Part shown: positions 15,618 through 23,786 of the stretch, one piece after another
Numbering within the stretch: the stretch's first letter is position 1
Layout of the letters: each line of letters starts with the position of its first letter
Source: Oligella sp050920755
GTDB taxonomy: Bacteria > Pseudomonadota > Gammaproteobacteria > Burkholderiales > Burkholderiaceae_B
NCBI RefSeq assembly: GCF_050920755.1
Contig: NZ_CP158480.1
Coordinates: 2,418,001-2,482,000, forward strand
Direction: 5' to 3'
DNA length: 64,000 bases
Notes under the pieces: generated by a model
Databases searched by the model: none
Seen by the model: only the letters and a program-made list of their open reading frames with translations
What the model was told of the DNA's origin: nothing
Program-made: the position numbers and the translations under genes

Positions 15618-16193
15618 ATGACTAAGCTTTTTATGCTCGATAACTACGACTCCTTTACTTACAACCTTGTGCAATACTTCGGTGAGTTGGGTGCAGAGGT
15701 TACGGTAGCACGTAATGATGAAATTACTGTGGAGGAAATCGATGCGCTGGAACCTGATTTGATTTGCATTTCACCCGGCCCTTGTAGCCCGGCAGAAGCG
15801 GGTATTTCAGTGGATGTGATTAAGCATTTTGCCGGCCAAGTACCGATTTTAGGCGTGTGTTTGGGGCACCAATCCATTGGCGCCGCTTTTGGTGGAAAAA
15901 TCGTTCGTGCCAAGCAATTAATGCATGGCAAAACCTCCGCCATTACCCATAGCGGCAGCGATGTCTTTAGTGATATTCCCTCACCCTTTACCGTGACACG
16001 CTATCATTCCTTAGTGATTGAACGTGACTCTTTACCCGAATGTTTAGAGATTACCGCGGAGAGTGAGGATGGGGAAATCATGGGTGTAGCGCACAAGGAA
16101 ATGCCTATTTTCGGGGTGCAATTCCATCCTGAATCGGTACTAAGTGACTATGGTCATGAATTACTAAATAATTTTTTAAAATACGCTGAGTAA
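15618..16193 (+). CDS. trpG: Anthranilate synthase component II (glutamine amidotransferase)
   Basis: Releases ammonia from glutamine for TrpE. The 191 residues are a class I amidotransferase: nucleophile Cys81 in GVCLGHQSIG and the His-Glu pair in GVQFHPESVLS near 167-177. LDNYDSFTYNLVQYF at the N-terminus is typical of TrpG/PabA. The same subunit may also serve aminodeoxychorismate synthase. It starts 21 bp after trpE with AAAGGAAA as ribosome binding site. Confidence 0.97.
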   Translation: MTKLFMLDNYDSFTYNLVQYFGELGAEVTVARNDEITVEEIDALEPDLICISPGPCSPAEAGISVDVIKHFAGQVPILGVCLGHQSIGAAFGGKIVRAKQLMHGKTSAITHSGSDVFSDIPSPFTVTRYHSLVIERDSLPECLEITAESEDGEIMGVAHKEMPIFGVQFHPESVLSDYGHELLNNFLKYAE

Positions 16194-16252
16194 AACCGTG
16201 CCGGTACTGCGAGCGCCCAGTCGCCGCACCGGTTGCGAGCGGAGTGAATCAA

Positions 16253-17290
16253 ATGAAGATATCTTATCAAGAAGCCCTGACGCGTCTTATCGAGCATCGT
16301 GAAATCTTCGAAGACGAGATGATTGGCTTAATGCGCACTTTAATGCGCGGTGAAATGCCTCCAGAAATTGCGGCGGCTTTTTTAATGGGTTTACGTGTAA
16401 AAAAAGAAACCGTCGATGAAATTACTGCTGCCGCTATGGTGATGCGCGAGTTCAGCACCCGCGTCAAATTAGAGCATCCCGAAGATGCGCTCGATATGTG
16501 TGGCACCGGTGGGGACGGCTCCAATACCTTTAATATTTCTACGACGGCCATGTTTGTTGCTGCAGCTGCCGGCGTCCCTATCGCCAAGCACGGTAATCGC
16601 AGCGCCTCCAGTCCGGCAGGTAGCGCCGATGGTTTAGAGGCTTTAGGTGCCTTTGTGGAGACACCGCCGGAACGTGTTGCGGAAAGCATTAAAGAAACCG
16701 GTATCGGTTTTATGTTTGCTCCCTTTCATCATAGCAGCATGAAAAACATTGCCCCCATTCGCAAACTGCTTGGTGTACGTACTATTTTCAATATTCTCGG
16801 ACCGCTGACTAATCCGGCCAATGCGGGCAATCAGCTGATGGGTGTATTTCATCCCGACTTAGTAGGTATTCAGGTGCGCGTATTAAAGCAATTGGGCTCT
16901 AATCATGTGGTGATTGTGCACGGTATGGACGGCATGGATGAAGCGACTTTAGGTGCCAGTACCTTGGTCGGTGAGCTAAAAGACGGCGAGGTATGCGAGT
17001 ATGAAATTCACCCGGAAGACTTCGGCATGTCGATGGTTTCTAACCGCAGCTACCGAGTTAAAAGTAAAGAAGAGTCGCGCGACATTATACTGAGCGTATT
17101 AAAAAATGAACCGGGCCCTGCACTGGATATTGTTATTTTCAATGCCGGTTTAGCCATTTATGCCGGTAATAAAGCCACCAGTATTCGAGAAGGTATTGAA
17201 ATGGCCAAAGACTTACTCGCAAGCGGTGCTGCTTTTGCTAAAATGCAGCAATTCTGTCAGTTTAGTCAAACCTTAAGACCGCAGCAGTAA
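16253..17290 (+). CDS. trpD: Anthranilate phosphoribosyltransferase
   Basis: Joins anthranilate and PRPP. The 345 residues contain the PRPP-binding CGTGGDGSNTFNIST motif near 83-97 and KHGNRSASSPAGSADGLEALG, both diagnostic. I chose the ATG at 16253 (MKISYQEALTRLI) because GGAG at 16241-16244 is 8 bp upstream; a GTG at 16244 overlaps that site. The 50-bp gap after trpG holds an imperfect repeat (CCGGTACTGCGAGCG and CCGGTTGCGAGCG). trpC follows 18 bp later. Confidence 0.97.
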   Translation: MKISYQEALTRLIEHREIFEDEMIGLMRTLMRGEMPPEIAAAFLMGLRVKKETVDEITAAAMVMREFSTRVKLEHPEDALDMCGTGGDGSNTFNISTTAMFVAAAAGVPIAKHGNRSASSPAGSADGLEALGAFVETPPERVAESIKETGIGFMFAPFHHSSMKNIAPIRKLLGVRTIFNILGPLTNPANAGNQLMGVFHPDLVGIQVRVLKQLGSNHVVIVHGMDGMDEATLGASTLVGELKDGEVCEYEIHPEDFGMSMVSNRSYRVKSKEESRDIILSVLKNEPGPALDIVIFNAGLAIYAGNKATSIREGIEMAKDLLASGAAFAKMQQFCQFSQTLRPQQ

Positions 17291-17308
17291 CCGGTATTTG
17301 GAAGAGAT

Positions 17309-18109
17309 ATGGAAGATATTTTATTAAAAATCCTCAATGTTAAACGCGAGGAAGTGGCTGAGCTTAAAAAAACGCGCAGCAGCAATGATTTATTAAGAGA
17401 GGCCGAAGCGCGCCAGGATACGCGCGGCTTTGCCAATGCATTAAAAGAGCGTATCGACCTCAAAAAAAATGCGGTCATTGCCGAAATTAAAAAAGCTTCT
17501 CCCTCTAAGGGCGTAATTCGAGAAGACTTTAATCCCGACGCCCTGGCCATCAGCTATGCAGCGGGTGGTGCCGCCTGCTTGTCGGTGCTGACCGATAGCC
17601 GGTTTTTCCAAGGCTCCCATGATTATTTAAGACGCGCACGCGCAGCTTGCTCTTTGCCGGTGATTTGTAAAGATTTCATGGTGGATCCTTACCAGATTTA
17701 TCGTGCCCGCGCCTTTGGTGCCGACTGTATTTTACTGATTGTAGCGGCTTTAGATGATAAGGAGTTGCAGGATTTCGAGCAAATCGCCATGGAATTGAAA
17801 ATGGACGCGTTGATCGAAGTGCATGATGAGCATGAAATGGAGCGTGCTTTAAAGCTTCAATCGCCCATGATCGGCGTAAATAACCGTGACCTACGCACTT
17901 TCAAAACCGATATTCATAACACTTTGCGTTTAAAGCCTATGCTGAGCCAAGAAAAGCATCGTTTTTTAATCACGGAAAGCGGTATTTTGAGCCAAGCGGA
18001 TGTGCAGTTGATGAATGAAAATGATATCTACGGGTTTCTGATCGGTGAGTCCTTTATGCGCGAAGAGGATCCGGGCAAAGCCTTAGCCACCATGATGGCG
18101 CAAAGCTAA
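17309..18109 (+). CDS. trpC: Indole-3-glycerol phosphate synthase
   Basis: Closes the indole ring in tryptophan synthesis. The 266 residues form a TIM barrel with the motifs VIAEIKKASPSKGVIRED (catalytic Lys and substrate binding) near 56-73, VICKDFMVDPYQI near 116 and GVNNRDLRTF near 188. It is a single-domain enzyme without fused TrpF. trpF, trpB and trpA are not in the window, as usual for a split trp arrangement. Confidence 0.97.
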   Translation: MEDILLKILNVKREEVAELKKTRSSNDLLREAEARQDTRGFANALKERIDLKKNAVIAEIKKASPSKGVIREDFNPDALAISYAAGGAACLSVLTDSRFFQGSHDYLRRARAACSLPVICKDFMVDPYQIYRARAFGADCILLIVAALDDKELQDFEQIAMELKMDALIEVHDEHEMERALKLQSPMIGVNNRDLRTFKTDIHNTLRLKPMLSQEKHRFLITESGILSQADVQLMNENDIYGFLIGESFMREEDPGKALATMMAQS

Positions 18110-18124
18110 ATCGAGAGTTTCAAT

Positions 18125-18586
18125 ATGACACAAGAGCAGCACTGTGTGCTATGCCGTGAAGTGGGTGGTCGCTTGCTTTGGCAAAATGATTTTGTACGTA
18201 TTATCAATGCCGAAGAGCCGAATTACCCTGCCTTTACCCGCGTCATTTTACAAGCCCATGTCAAGGAAATGAGCGATTTAGCGCCGGCTCAACGTCAAGC
18301 CCTGATGGATTTTGTCTGGCTGGTTGAAATGGTGCAACGTGAGGTACTCGCACCCGCTAAAATCAATCTGGCGCAGTTCGGAACCATGGTGCCGCATGTG
18401 CATTGGCATATTATCCCTCGCTTCAGCAATGACCCGCATTATCCGGATGCCGTTTGGTCGCAGCCCAAAAACTCTGTGACTGATACAGCGGATACGACGC
18501 ATCGAGACTATTTAGCCAATCAACAAAAAATGCTGGCACAATACGAAGCAGCACTGATAAATCGTTTAAAATCAATTAACAATTAA
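18125..18586 (+). CDS. HIT family protein
   Basis: Member of the histidine triad superfamily of nucleotide hydrolases or transferases. The 153 residues contain two early Cys (HCVLCRE), a LLWQNDFVRIINAEEPNYP stretch and the triad PHVHWHIIPR near 99-108 with His at the three alternate positions. This short type acts on AMP derivatives or similar nucleotides; the physiological substrate is unknown. It is 15 bp behind trpC and probably part of the trp transcript. Confidence 0.88.
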   Translation: MTQEQHCVLCREVGGRLLWQNDFVRIINAEEPNYPAFTRVILQAHVKEMSDLAPAQRQALMDFVWLVEMVQREVLAPAKINLAQFGTMVPHVHWHIIPRFSNDPHYPDAVWSQPKNSVTDTADTTHRDYLANQQKMLAQYEAALINRLKSINN

Positions 18587-18609
18587 AAATGTTGAGAGGG
18601 GTTTAGACA

Positions 18610-19518
18610 ATGGATTATCCAAAAAAAGTCACCATTGTTGAGGTTGGGCCACGTGACGGCCTACAAAATGAAAAGGAGTTTGTACCTACCGCAACCAAAA
18701 TTGAATTAGTCAATCGTTTAGTTGATGCCGGTGCCCTTAAAATTGAGGCCGCTTCATTTGTATCGCCGAAATGGGTGCCACAAATGGCGGATGGCGCTGA
18801 GGTGATGCAAGGTATTGAGCGCAAAGCCGGTGTCGTCTATGCGGCCCTAACACCTAATGTCCGAGGTCTTGAGGGTGCCTTAGCCAATGGCGCTGATGAG
18901 GTGGTGATTTTCGGTGCAGCCAGTGAGGCTTTTTCACAAAAAAATATCAACTGCTCGATTGCCGAATCCATCGAGCGCTTTGTGGATGTAGCTCGCTTGG
19001 CCAAGGAAGCCGGTGTTTTATTACGTGCCAGTATCAGTACTTCGTTTGGTTGTCCCTATCAAGGTGAAGTGCCGATCGAGTCCGTACTGGACGTTGTTAA
19101 GCGTATGCAGGATCTGGGCTGTGATGAAATCGATATTGCAGACACTATCGGCGTTGGCACGGCAGCTCAAGTTTACGAGGTGATGTCACGGGTTACGGAA
19201 ATCGTACCTAAGGAAAAAATTGCCGGCCACTTCCATGACACATACGGCCAAGCCCTTGCAAATATTGTCGCTTCGCTGCAAACCGGTGTAAGCATTTACC
19301 ATTCATCCGTTGCCGGCTTAGGTGGCTGTCCTTACGCCAAGGGCGCAACCGGTAATGTCGCCACCGAGGATGTGCTGTATATGCTACACGGCATGGGTAT
19401 TGAAACCGATATGGATTTAGATAAAACCGTACAAATCGGCCAATGGATTTCAGATCAAATCGGCCGCCAAAATGCCAGCCGTGTCGGTCGTGCCTTAATT
19501 GCCAAGTGCGCTGCTTAA
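18610..19518 (+). CDS. mvaB: Hydroxymethylglutaryl-CoA lyase
   Basis: Splits 3-hydroxy-3-methylglutaryl-CoA into acetoacetate and acetyl-CoA, the last step of leucine breakdown. The 302 residues fit the HMGL-like DRE-TIM family: VEVGPRDGLQNEKE near 10-23 (metal and acid/base residues), the metal-binding HFHDTYGQALAN near 206 and the catalytic Cys in GLGGCPYAKGATGN near 237-250. GAGAGGGG upstream is the ribosome binding site. A strong terminator follows. Confidence 0.95.
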   Translation: MDYPKKVTIVEVGPRDGLQNEKEFVPTATKIELVNRLVDAGALKIEAASFVSPKWVPQMADGAEVMQGIERKAGVVYAALTPNVRGLEGALANGADEVVIFGAASEAFSQKNINCSIAESIERFVDVARLAKEAGVLLRASISTSFGCPYQGEVPIESVLDVVKRMQDLGCDEIDIADTIGVGTAAQVYEVMSRVTEIVPKEKIAGHFHDTYGQALANIVASLQTGVSIYHSSVAGLGGCPYAKGATGNVATEDVLYMLHGMGIETDMDLDKTVQIGQWISDQIGRQNASRVGRALIAKCAA

Positions 19519-19865
19519 GCGGATTGGGATTGGGTGAACAAGCTAAGAGCGTCCAAAAGGGACGCTCTTTTGTTTGGACGATTGCTATCGGCACTAACGA
19601 CACTAACGCTTATCGAAGCCGGCGTTCCACTGCTGCACTTTATCTGTCAGTGTAGGCTATAAAGTCACCGACTGTTAATCTTTTGCCACGTTGGAAGGCT
19701 CCCGGACATCCTGAGGCACCGCCCGACACCCACCACCATTCTCACAAAAACCTAATCCATTGATTTAAAAGAAATTAATTTTTAAGCAAAAAATCAAAGT
19801 GACGAACTTAGCTAAGCGTCCGGCCCCGCTCGGCATATAGCACCACACCGCATCATACTCACCCG
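19519..19865. other. Intergenic region between mvaB and dprA
   Basis: Beyond the mvaB terminator I see no gene, tRNA or clear RNA structure in these 347 bp. On the minus strand there is no visible continuation of dprA (no winged-helix coding frame), so dprA seems to end truly at 19866. Confidence 0.5.
19545..19573 (+). terminator. Intrinsic terminator after mvaB
   Basis: A perfect 10-bp stem AAGAGCGTCC/GGACGCTCTT with a T-run that continues as TTTTGTTT. It ends the trp-HIT-mvaB direction. Confidence 0.85.
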
Positions 19866-20780
19866 TCAATGCGGAATTTCATCGGCGGCACGCAGTTCCT
19901 CTTCAATATCCGCTGCCGTTTCGACCAGTTTAGCGCCCTCTCGTATCAGTTGATGACAGCCGCGAGCCAGTTGGGAATGAATGGAACCCGGTATCGCAAA
20001 GACCTCACGACTGTACTCCAATGCCTGCTTGGCAGTGATTAAAGAACCGCTACGTCGGGCGGCCTCAACCACTAAAACGCCTAAACTCAAACCCGCCACA
20101 ATGCGATTACGCTGTGGGAAATGATGTGTATTTGCCTGTACACCAATACCGTACTCACTTAATAAAAGACCGTTATCACGAATTCGCACCGCTAAATCAA
20201 TATGCTCACCCGGATACACTAAATCTAAACCGGTCGCCATCACTGCAATGGTTGAGTCCGGTTTAGCAGAAGATAGCGCTCCCTCATGTGCTGCCTTATC
20301 AATACCATAAGCTAAACCACTAACCACAGCCCATGACTTTGCAGCAAAATAACGCGCAAAAGCACGCGCGTTGTCATTGCCCCCGGCTGTTGAGTGGCGC
20401 GAACCGACGATGGCGAGCTTAGGCTTTTTAAGGGTGTCGATTTGGCCGCTATAATAGAGCAAAAAAGGTGCATCATGTAGGGTTAATAATTCCTTAGGAA
20501 AGGCCTCGTCCGGCAAGGTAATAATGCCATTTAAAGCACTACTTTGCAGCCAATCCAAACTAAGCTCAATACGCGCCTCAATCTCGGCACTAGGCGCTGC
20601 ACTTAAGCTTCGCGCTATCTCCGGTGCACAAAACGCCGCCAAGCTTGTATAAGAGGCATCAAAAATCAATTGTGGCAGCCCAATCCTAGTCAACAGTTCA
20701 CGGCCGGTCACCGGACCGATACCGGGCTCCATACTGAGTCGTAACCAGGCTTTTAACTCATCCATATCAATGCTGCTCAT
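19866..20780 (-). CDS. dprA: DNA-processing protein DprA, without C-terminal winged helix
   Basis: Loads RecA on incoming single strands in natural transformation. The 304 residues have a short N-terminal helical region (MEPGIGPVTGRELLTRIG) and the Rossmann-like DprA core: GSRHSTAGG near 126-134, SGLAYGIDKAAHEGAL near 152-167 and RRSGSLITAKQALEYSREVFAIPG near 232-255. After EELRAADEIPH the protein stops. Many proteobacterial DprA proteins carry another 60-70 residues forming a winged helix; these are absent. Forms without it exist, so this is not necessarily a defect. Divergent from def. Confidence 0.93.
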   Translation of the reverse strand: MSSIDMDELKAWLRLSMEPGIGPVTGRELLTRIGLPQLIFDASYTSLAAFCAPEIARSLSAAPSAEIEARIELSLDWLQSSALNGIITLPDEAFPKELLTLHDAPFLLYYSGQIDTLKKPKLAIVGSRHSTAGGNDNARAFARYFAAKSWAVVSGLAYGIDKAAHEGALSSAKPDSTIAVMATGLDLVYPGEHIDLAVRIRDNGLLLSEYGIGVQANTHHFPQRNRIVAGLSLGVLVVEAARRSGSLITAKQALEYSREVFAIPGSIHSQLARGCHQLIREGAKLVETAADIEEELRAADEIPH

Positions 20781-20939
20781 CCCCTATCACCCTTAAAAAA
20801 CCTTAAAAAATAAAAACTCCAAATCCGGCAGTTTTGTTATTTTGCCATTTTCATTAAAAACAATTCGGACTTTGGCTAAAAACATCCACCTATAAAATGC
20901 TAAAATACCGATATCTATTGATTTTTTCTTTGTAATCTA

Positions 20940-21464
20940 ATGGCAATACTACCTATTCTTAAGTACCCTGATCCGCGTTTACACAAAATTGCTAAACCGG
21001 TGCAGGAAGTAGATGATCGAGTCCGTCAAATTGTTGAGGATATGACGGAGACTATGTATGAAGCAGAGGGTATCGGTCTGGCAGCCACCCAAGTTGATAT
21101 TCATGAGCGCATTGTCGTGATTGATCTTTCTGAAGAGCGTAACGATCGCTTAGTGCTGATTAATCCGCAAATCACTGCTCGCAGCGATGATAAAACTATT
21201 TACGAAGAGGGTTGTTTATCGGTGCCGGGCATTTACGATAAGGTGGAGCGCTCATCAGCGATCACCGTTGAAGCGCTCAATGAGCAAGGCGAAAAGTTCA
21301 CCCTTGAGGCGGACGGCCTACTGGCAATTTGTATTCAGCATGAGTTGGACCATTTAGTGGGCAAAGTATTTGTAGAGCATCTGTCCGGCTTAAAGCAAAA
21401 TCGTATCCGCACCAAAATAAAAAAAGCTGAGCGTGAAGCCAAAAAAGAGCTACAAAAGGTTTAA
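20940..21464 (+). CDS. def: Peptide deformylase
   Basis: Removes the formyl group from new proteins. The 174 residues hold the three metal-site motifs: GIGLAATQ near 44-51, EGCLSVP near 90-96 and QHELDHLVGK near 134-143 (two His, catalytic Glu). The region upstream of the ATG (TTTTTCTTTGTAATCTA) has no Shine-Dalgarno sequence. In most proteobacteria fmt follows directly; here a terminator and the convergent ligase gene follow. Confidence 0.97.
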   Translation: MAILPILKYPDPRLHKIAKPVQEVDDRVRQIVEDMTETMYEAEGIGLAATQVDIHERIVVIDLSEERNDRLVLINPQITARSDDKTIYEEGCLSVPGIYDKVERSSAITVEALNEQGEKFTLEADGLLAICIQHELDHLVGKVFVEHLSGLKQNRIRTKIKKAEREAKKELQKV

Positions 21465-21537
21465 GTTTAAATCTTTACTGCAGTTCATTCCCGGCGATTC
21501 AAAGCTCAGACTCAACGCATTCTACGCCGGCTAGTGT

Positions 21538-21568
21538 AAAGGGGTGTCACAACGGACACCCCTTTTTT
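21538..21568 (+). terminator. Terminator after def, probably bidirectional
   Basis: Stem GGGGTGTC/GACACCCC flanked by AAA and TTTTTT. It ends def and, on the other strand, also lies after the PaaK-like ligase gene of the liv operon. Confidence 0.85.
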
Positions 21569-21587
21569 ACCTCCAAAAGCGATTTAA

Positions 21588-22886
21588 CTACTCATAATCA
21601 CGGCTATCTTGAATGACTAAACCGTCATTAGGTAGCGCCCCCGGTTTAAGTACTTCGACAGCCGTACGCAGTTTAATCACCTCGCGCGCTTCAGTTTCAG
21701 CTTTGGCAATCCAGGTCTCATCTGTCGCTGCTTCACGCTCTAACTGCAAGATAAGATTATCACTGCCGACCTTACCGTTAACGAGGATGCGAGCCTTACT
21801 CACACCATCCAGGCGCTTGGCCAATTCAGCGACATGCTCAGGATGCACAAACATACCGCGCACCTTGACGCTTTGGTCGGCACGACCCATCCAGCCCTTA
21901 ATACGGTAGTTAGTGCGACCGCAGATAGAATTACCGCTCATGACCATGGACAAATCACTGGTACCGAAACGTAGCAAAGGATAATCAGGATTTAAGGTTG
22001 TGACTACCACCTCACCCACTTCACCCTCTGCCACCGGTTCATTGGTACCGGGTCGAACAATTTCCAGAATAATATCCTCCGCCACCACTAAACCGTCACG
22101 TGCCGAAGTTTCATAAGCGATTAACCCCAAGTCGGCGGTACCATAACACTGATAACCGTCAATGCCGCGCTCGGCAAACCATTGTTGCATCCTCGGAGTA
22201 AAGGCTTCAGCGGTAAAAAGTGCATGCTTTAAGCTGTCAAGCTTAACGCCCATCTCATCGGCTTTTTCCAAAATAATTTTTAAAAAGCTCGGTGTACCGG
22301 TATAGGCCTGAGGACGCAAATCCGCCATCGTCTTCACTTGCAGTTCCGTCTGTCCGATACCCCCCGGAAAGACTGAACAATCAAGGGCTAAAGCACCGCT
22401 TTCAAGCATATTACCCGCCGGGGTAAAGTGATAAGAAAAGCAGTTATGCACCAACATACCGGCGCGTATACCGGCCGCATACAGTGCCTGTGCCATGCGC
22501 CAATAGTCGGGGCGACTGCTGTCCAGTTCATAAATCGGACCGGGAGAACCGTAAACGCGTGCCACTTGACCCCAAGACACCGGCGCAAAACCGCCGAACA
22601 CACCCTCGCAAACATCACCCTTGCCACGTAATGCATGCTGTTGCTGCATTAAGGTTGACTTACGCACTACCGGAATCGAGGCCAGATCCTCACGACTCTG
22701 CAGCGTAGCAATATCAATCCCTTGCAACTGCTCCTGCAAACGCGGCGTTTGCGGCATCAATTCACGTAGATTATGACGCAGCTGAGAAAACAGTTCAAAA
22801 TCACGTTCCTCTTGGGTGCGCAGCTCACGGGAGCTGTAATAAGGTGATGAGTTTTTATTGGTGCGAAGCTTATCCATACTGTTCAT
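21588..22886 (-). CDS. PaaK-like acyl-CoA ligase (phenylacetate-CoA ligase family)
   Basis: Probably activates an aromatic or other carboxylic acid with ATP and CoA. The 432 residues resemble PaaK: RKSTLMQQQ near 76, the segment GTPSFLKIILEKADEMGVK near 198-216, KHALFTAEAFTPRMQQWF, CYGTADLGLIAYE (adenylate-binding region) near 247-259, YPLLRFGTSDLS near 302 and the hinge region GRADQSVKVRGMFVHPEHV near 332. The usual P-loop-like SSGTTG near the N-terminus is not obvious here and reads GSPGPIYELDS, so catalytic competence is not certain. Last gene of the ligase-liv operon. Confidence 0.82.
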   Translation of the reverse strand: MNSMDKLRTNKNSSPYYSSRELRTQEERDFELFSQLRHNLRELMPQTPRLQEQLQGIDIATLQSREDLASIPVVRKSTLMQQQHALRGKGDVCEGVFGGFAPVSWGQVARVYGSPGPIYELDSSRPDYWRMAQALYAAGIRAGMLVHNCFSYHFTPAGNMLESGALALDCSVFPGGIGQTELQVKTMADLRPQAYTGTPSFLKIILEKADEMGVKLDSLKHALFTAEAFTPRMQQWFAERGIDGYQCYGTADLGLIAYETSARDGLVVAEDIILEIVRPGTNEPVAEGEVGEVVVTTLNPDYPLLRFGTSDLSMVMSGNSICGRTNYRIKGWMGRADQSVKVRGMFVHPEHVAELAKRLDGVSKARILVNGKVGSDNLILQLEREAATDETWIAKAETEAREVIKLRTAVEVLKPGALPNDGLVIQDSRDYE

Positions 22887-22898
22887 ACTGCAGCTCCT

Positions 22899-23753
22899 TT
22901 AGGCTAACCAACGCTTACGGCGACGGTAGAACTTACCGTCACGGAAGCTTTTACGATCACCACTTTCAATACCGAGATAGAACTCCTTCACATCGTCATT
23001 ATTGAGCAACTCCTCTGCCGTACCGTCCAGCATCACACGACCGCTTTCCAGGATATAGCCATAATCCGAATAGCGTAAAGCAATATTGGTATTTTGCTCA
23101 GCTAATAAGAAGCTCACACCCTCACGCGTATTCAGGTCGCGTACGATCTCAAAAATCTCCACGACAATTTGTGGTGCCAACCCCATGGAGGGTTCATCCA
23201 ATAAAATCATATCGGGATTAGCCATCAAGGCACGACCGATGGCCGCCATTTGCTGCTCACCGCCGGAAGTATAACCGGCTTGGCTGTTACGACGAGTTTT
23301 AAGGCGCGGGAAATACTGATACACCATATCTAAACCGGCTTCCAAGTCACCGCGACTCATTTTACGCGTATAGGCACCTGTCAGCAGGTTTTCTTCAATG
23401 GTTAAGTGCTCAAAGCAATGGCGACCCTCCATCACCTGAATCACGCCGCGCTTAACCAAATCAGCCGGCGTTAAGTCCTGCACTTCCTCGCCTTTATAGC
23501 TGATAACGCCTTTGGTGACCTCTCCGCGCTCACTTTTCAGTAAGTTGGAGATCGCCCGTAAGGTGGTTGTTTTACCGGCACCGTTAGCACCTAATAAAGC
23601 AACAATTTTTCCCTTTGGTACGATTAGAGAAACTCCCCTTAACACCAAAATAACGTGGTTATAAATTACCTCAATACCATTGACATCCAGTACGTTTTCC
23701 ACTTCCGGTGCCATAACGGCAGCTTGGCTCTGTTGTGTTATTTGGCTTTGCAT
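22899..23753 (-). CDS. livF: Branched-chain amino acid-type ABC transporter ATPase (LivF)
   Basis: One of two ATPases energising the LivHM permease. I chose the ATG at 23753 (MQSQITQQSQ) with GGAG 8 bp upstream, giving 284 residues. Walker A GANGAGKTTT lies near 55-64, the LivF-type signature SGGEQQMAAIGRALM near 153-167, Walker B MILLDEPSMGLAP near 171-183, and the switch His-equivalent position reads LAEQN, as in LivF proteins. The C-terminal tail beyond the ATPase domain (DRKSFRDGKFYRRRKRW) is longer and more basic than usual. Confidence 0.92.
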   Translation of the reverse strand: MQSQITQQSQAAVMAPEVENVLDVNGIEVIYNHVILVLRGVSLIVPKGKIVALLGANGAGKTTTLRAISNLLKSERGEVTKGVISYKGEEVQDLTPADLVKRGVIQVMEGRHCFEHLTIEENLLTGAYTRKMSRGDLEAGLDMVYQYFPRLKTRRNSQAGYTSGGEQQMAAIGRALMANPDMILLDEPSMGLAPQIVVEIFEIVRDLNTREGVSFLLAEQNTNIALRYSDYGYILESGRVMLDGTAEELLNNDDVKEFYLGIESGDRKSFRDGKFYRRRKRWLA

Positions 23754-23786
23754 AACAATCTCCAACTACGATTTACTGATGTTAAA

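Noticed and set aside
16267..16689. A 140-codon open frame on the minus strand opposite trpD
   Set aside because: Completely inside trpD, rich in Ala and Ser as expected from reverse reading of a conserved gene, and without context.
19574..19865. Search for a lost dprA winged-helix domain or a small RNA downstream of dprA
   Set aside because: No frame continues the protein and no stable hairpin with U-run is visible in this stretch.
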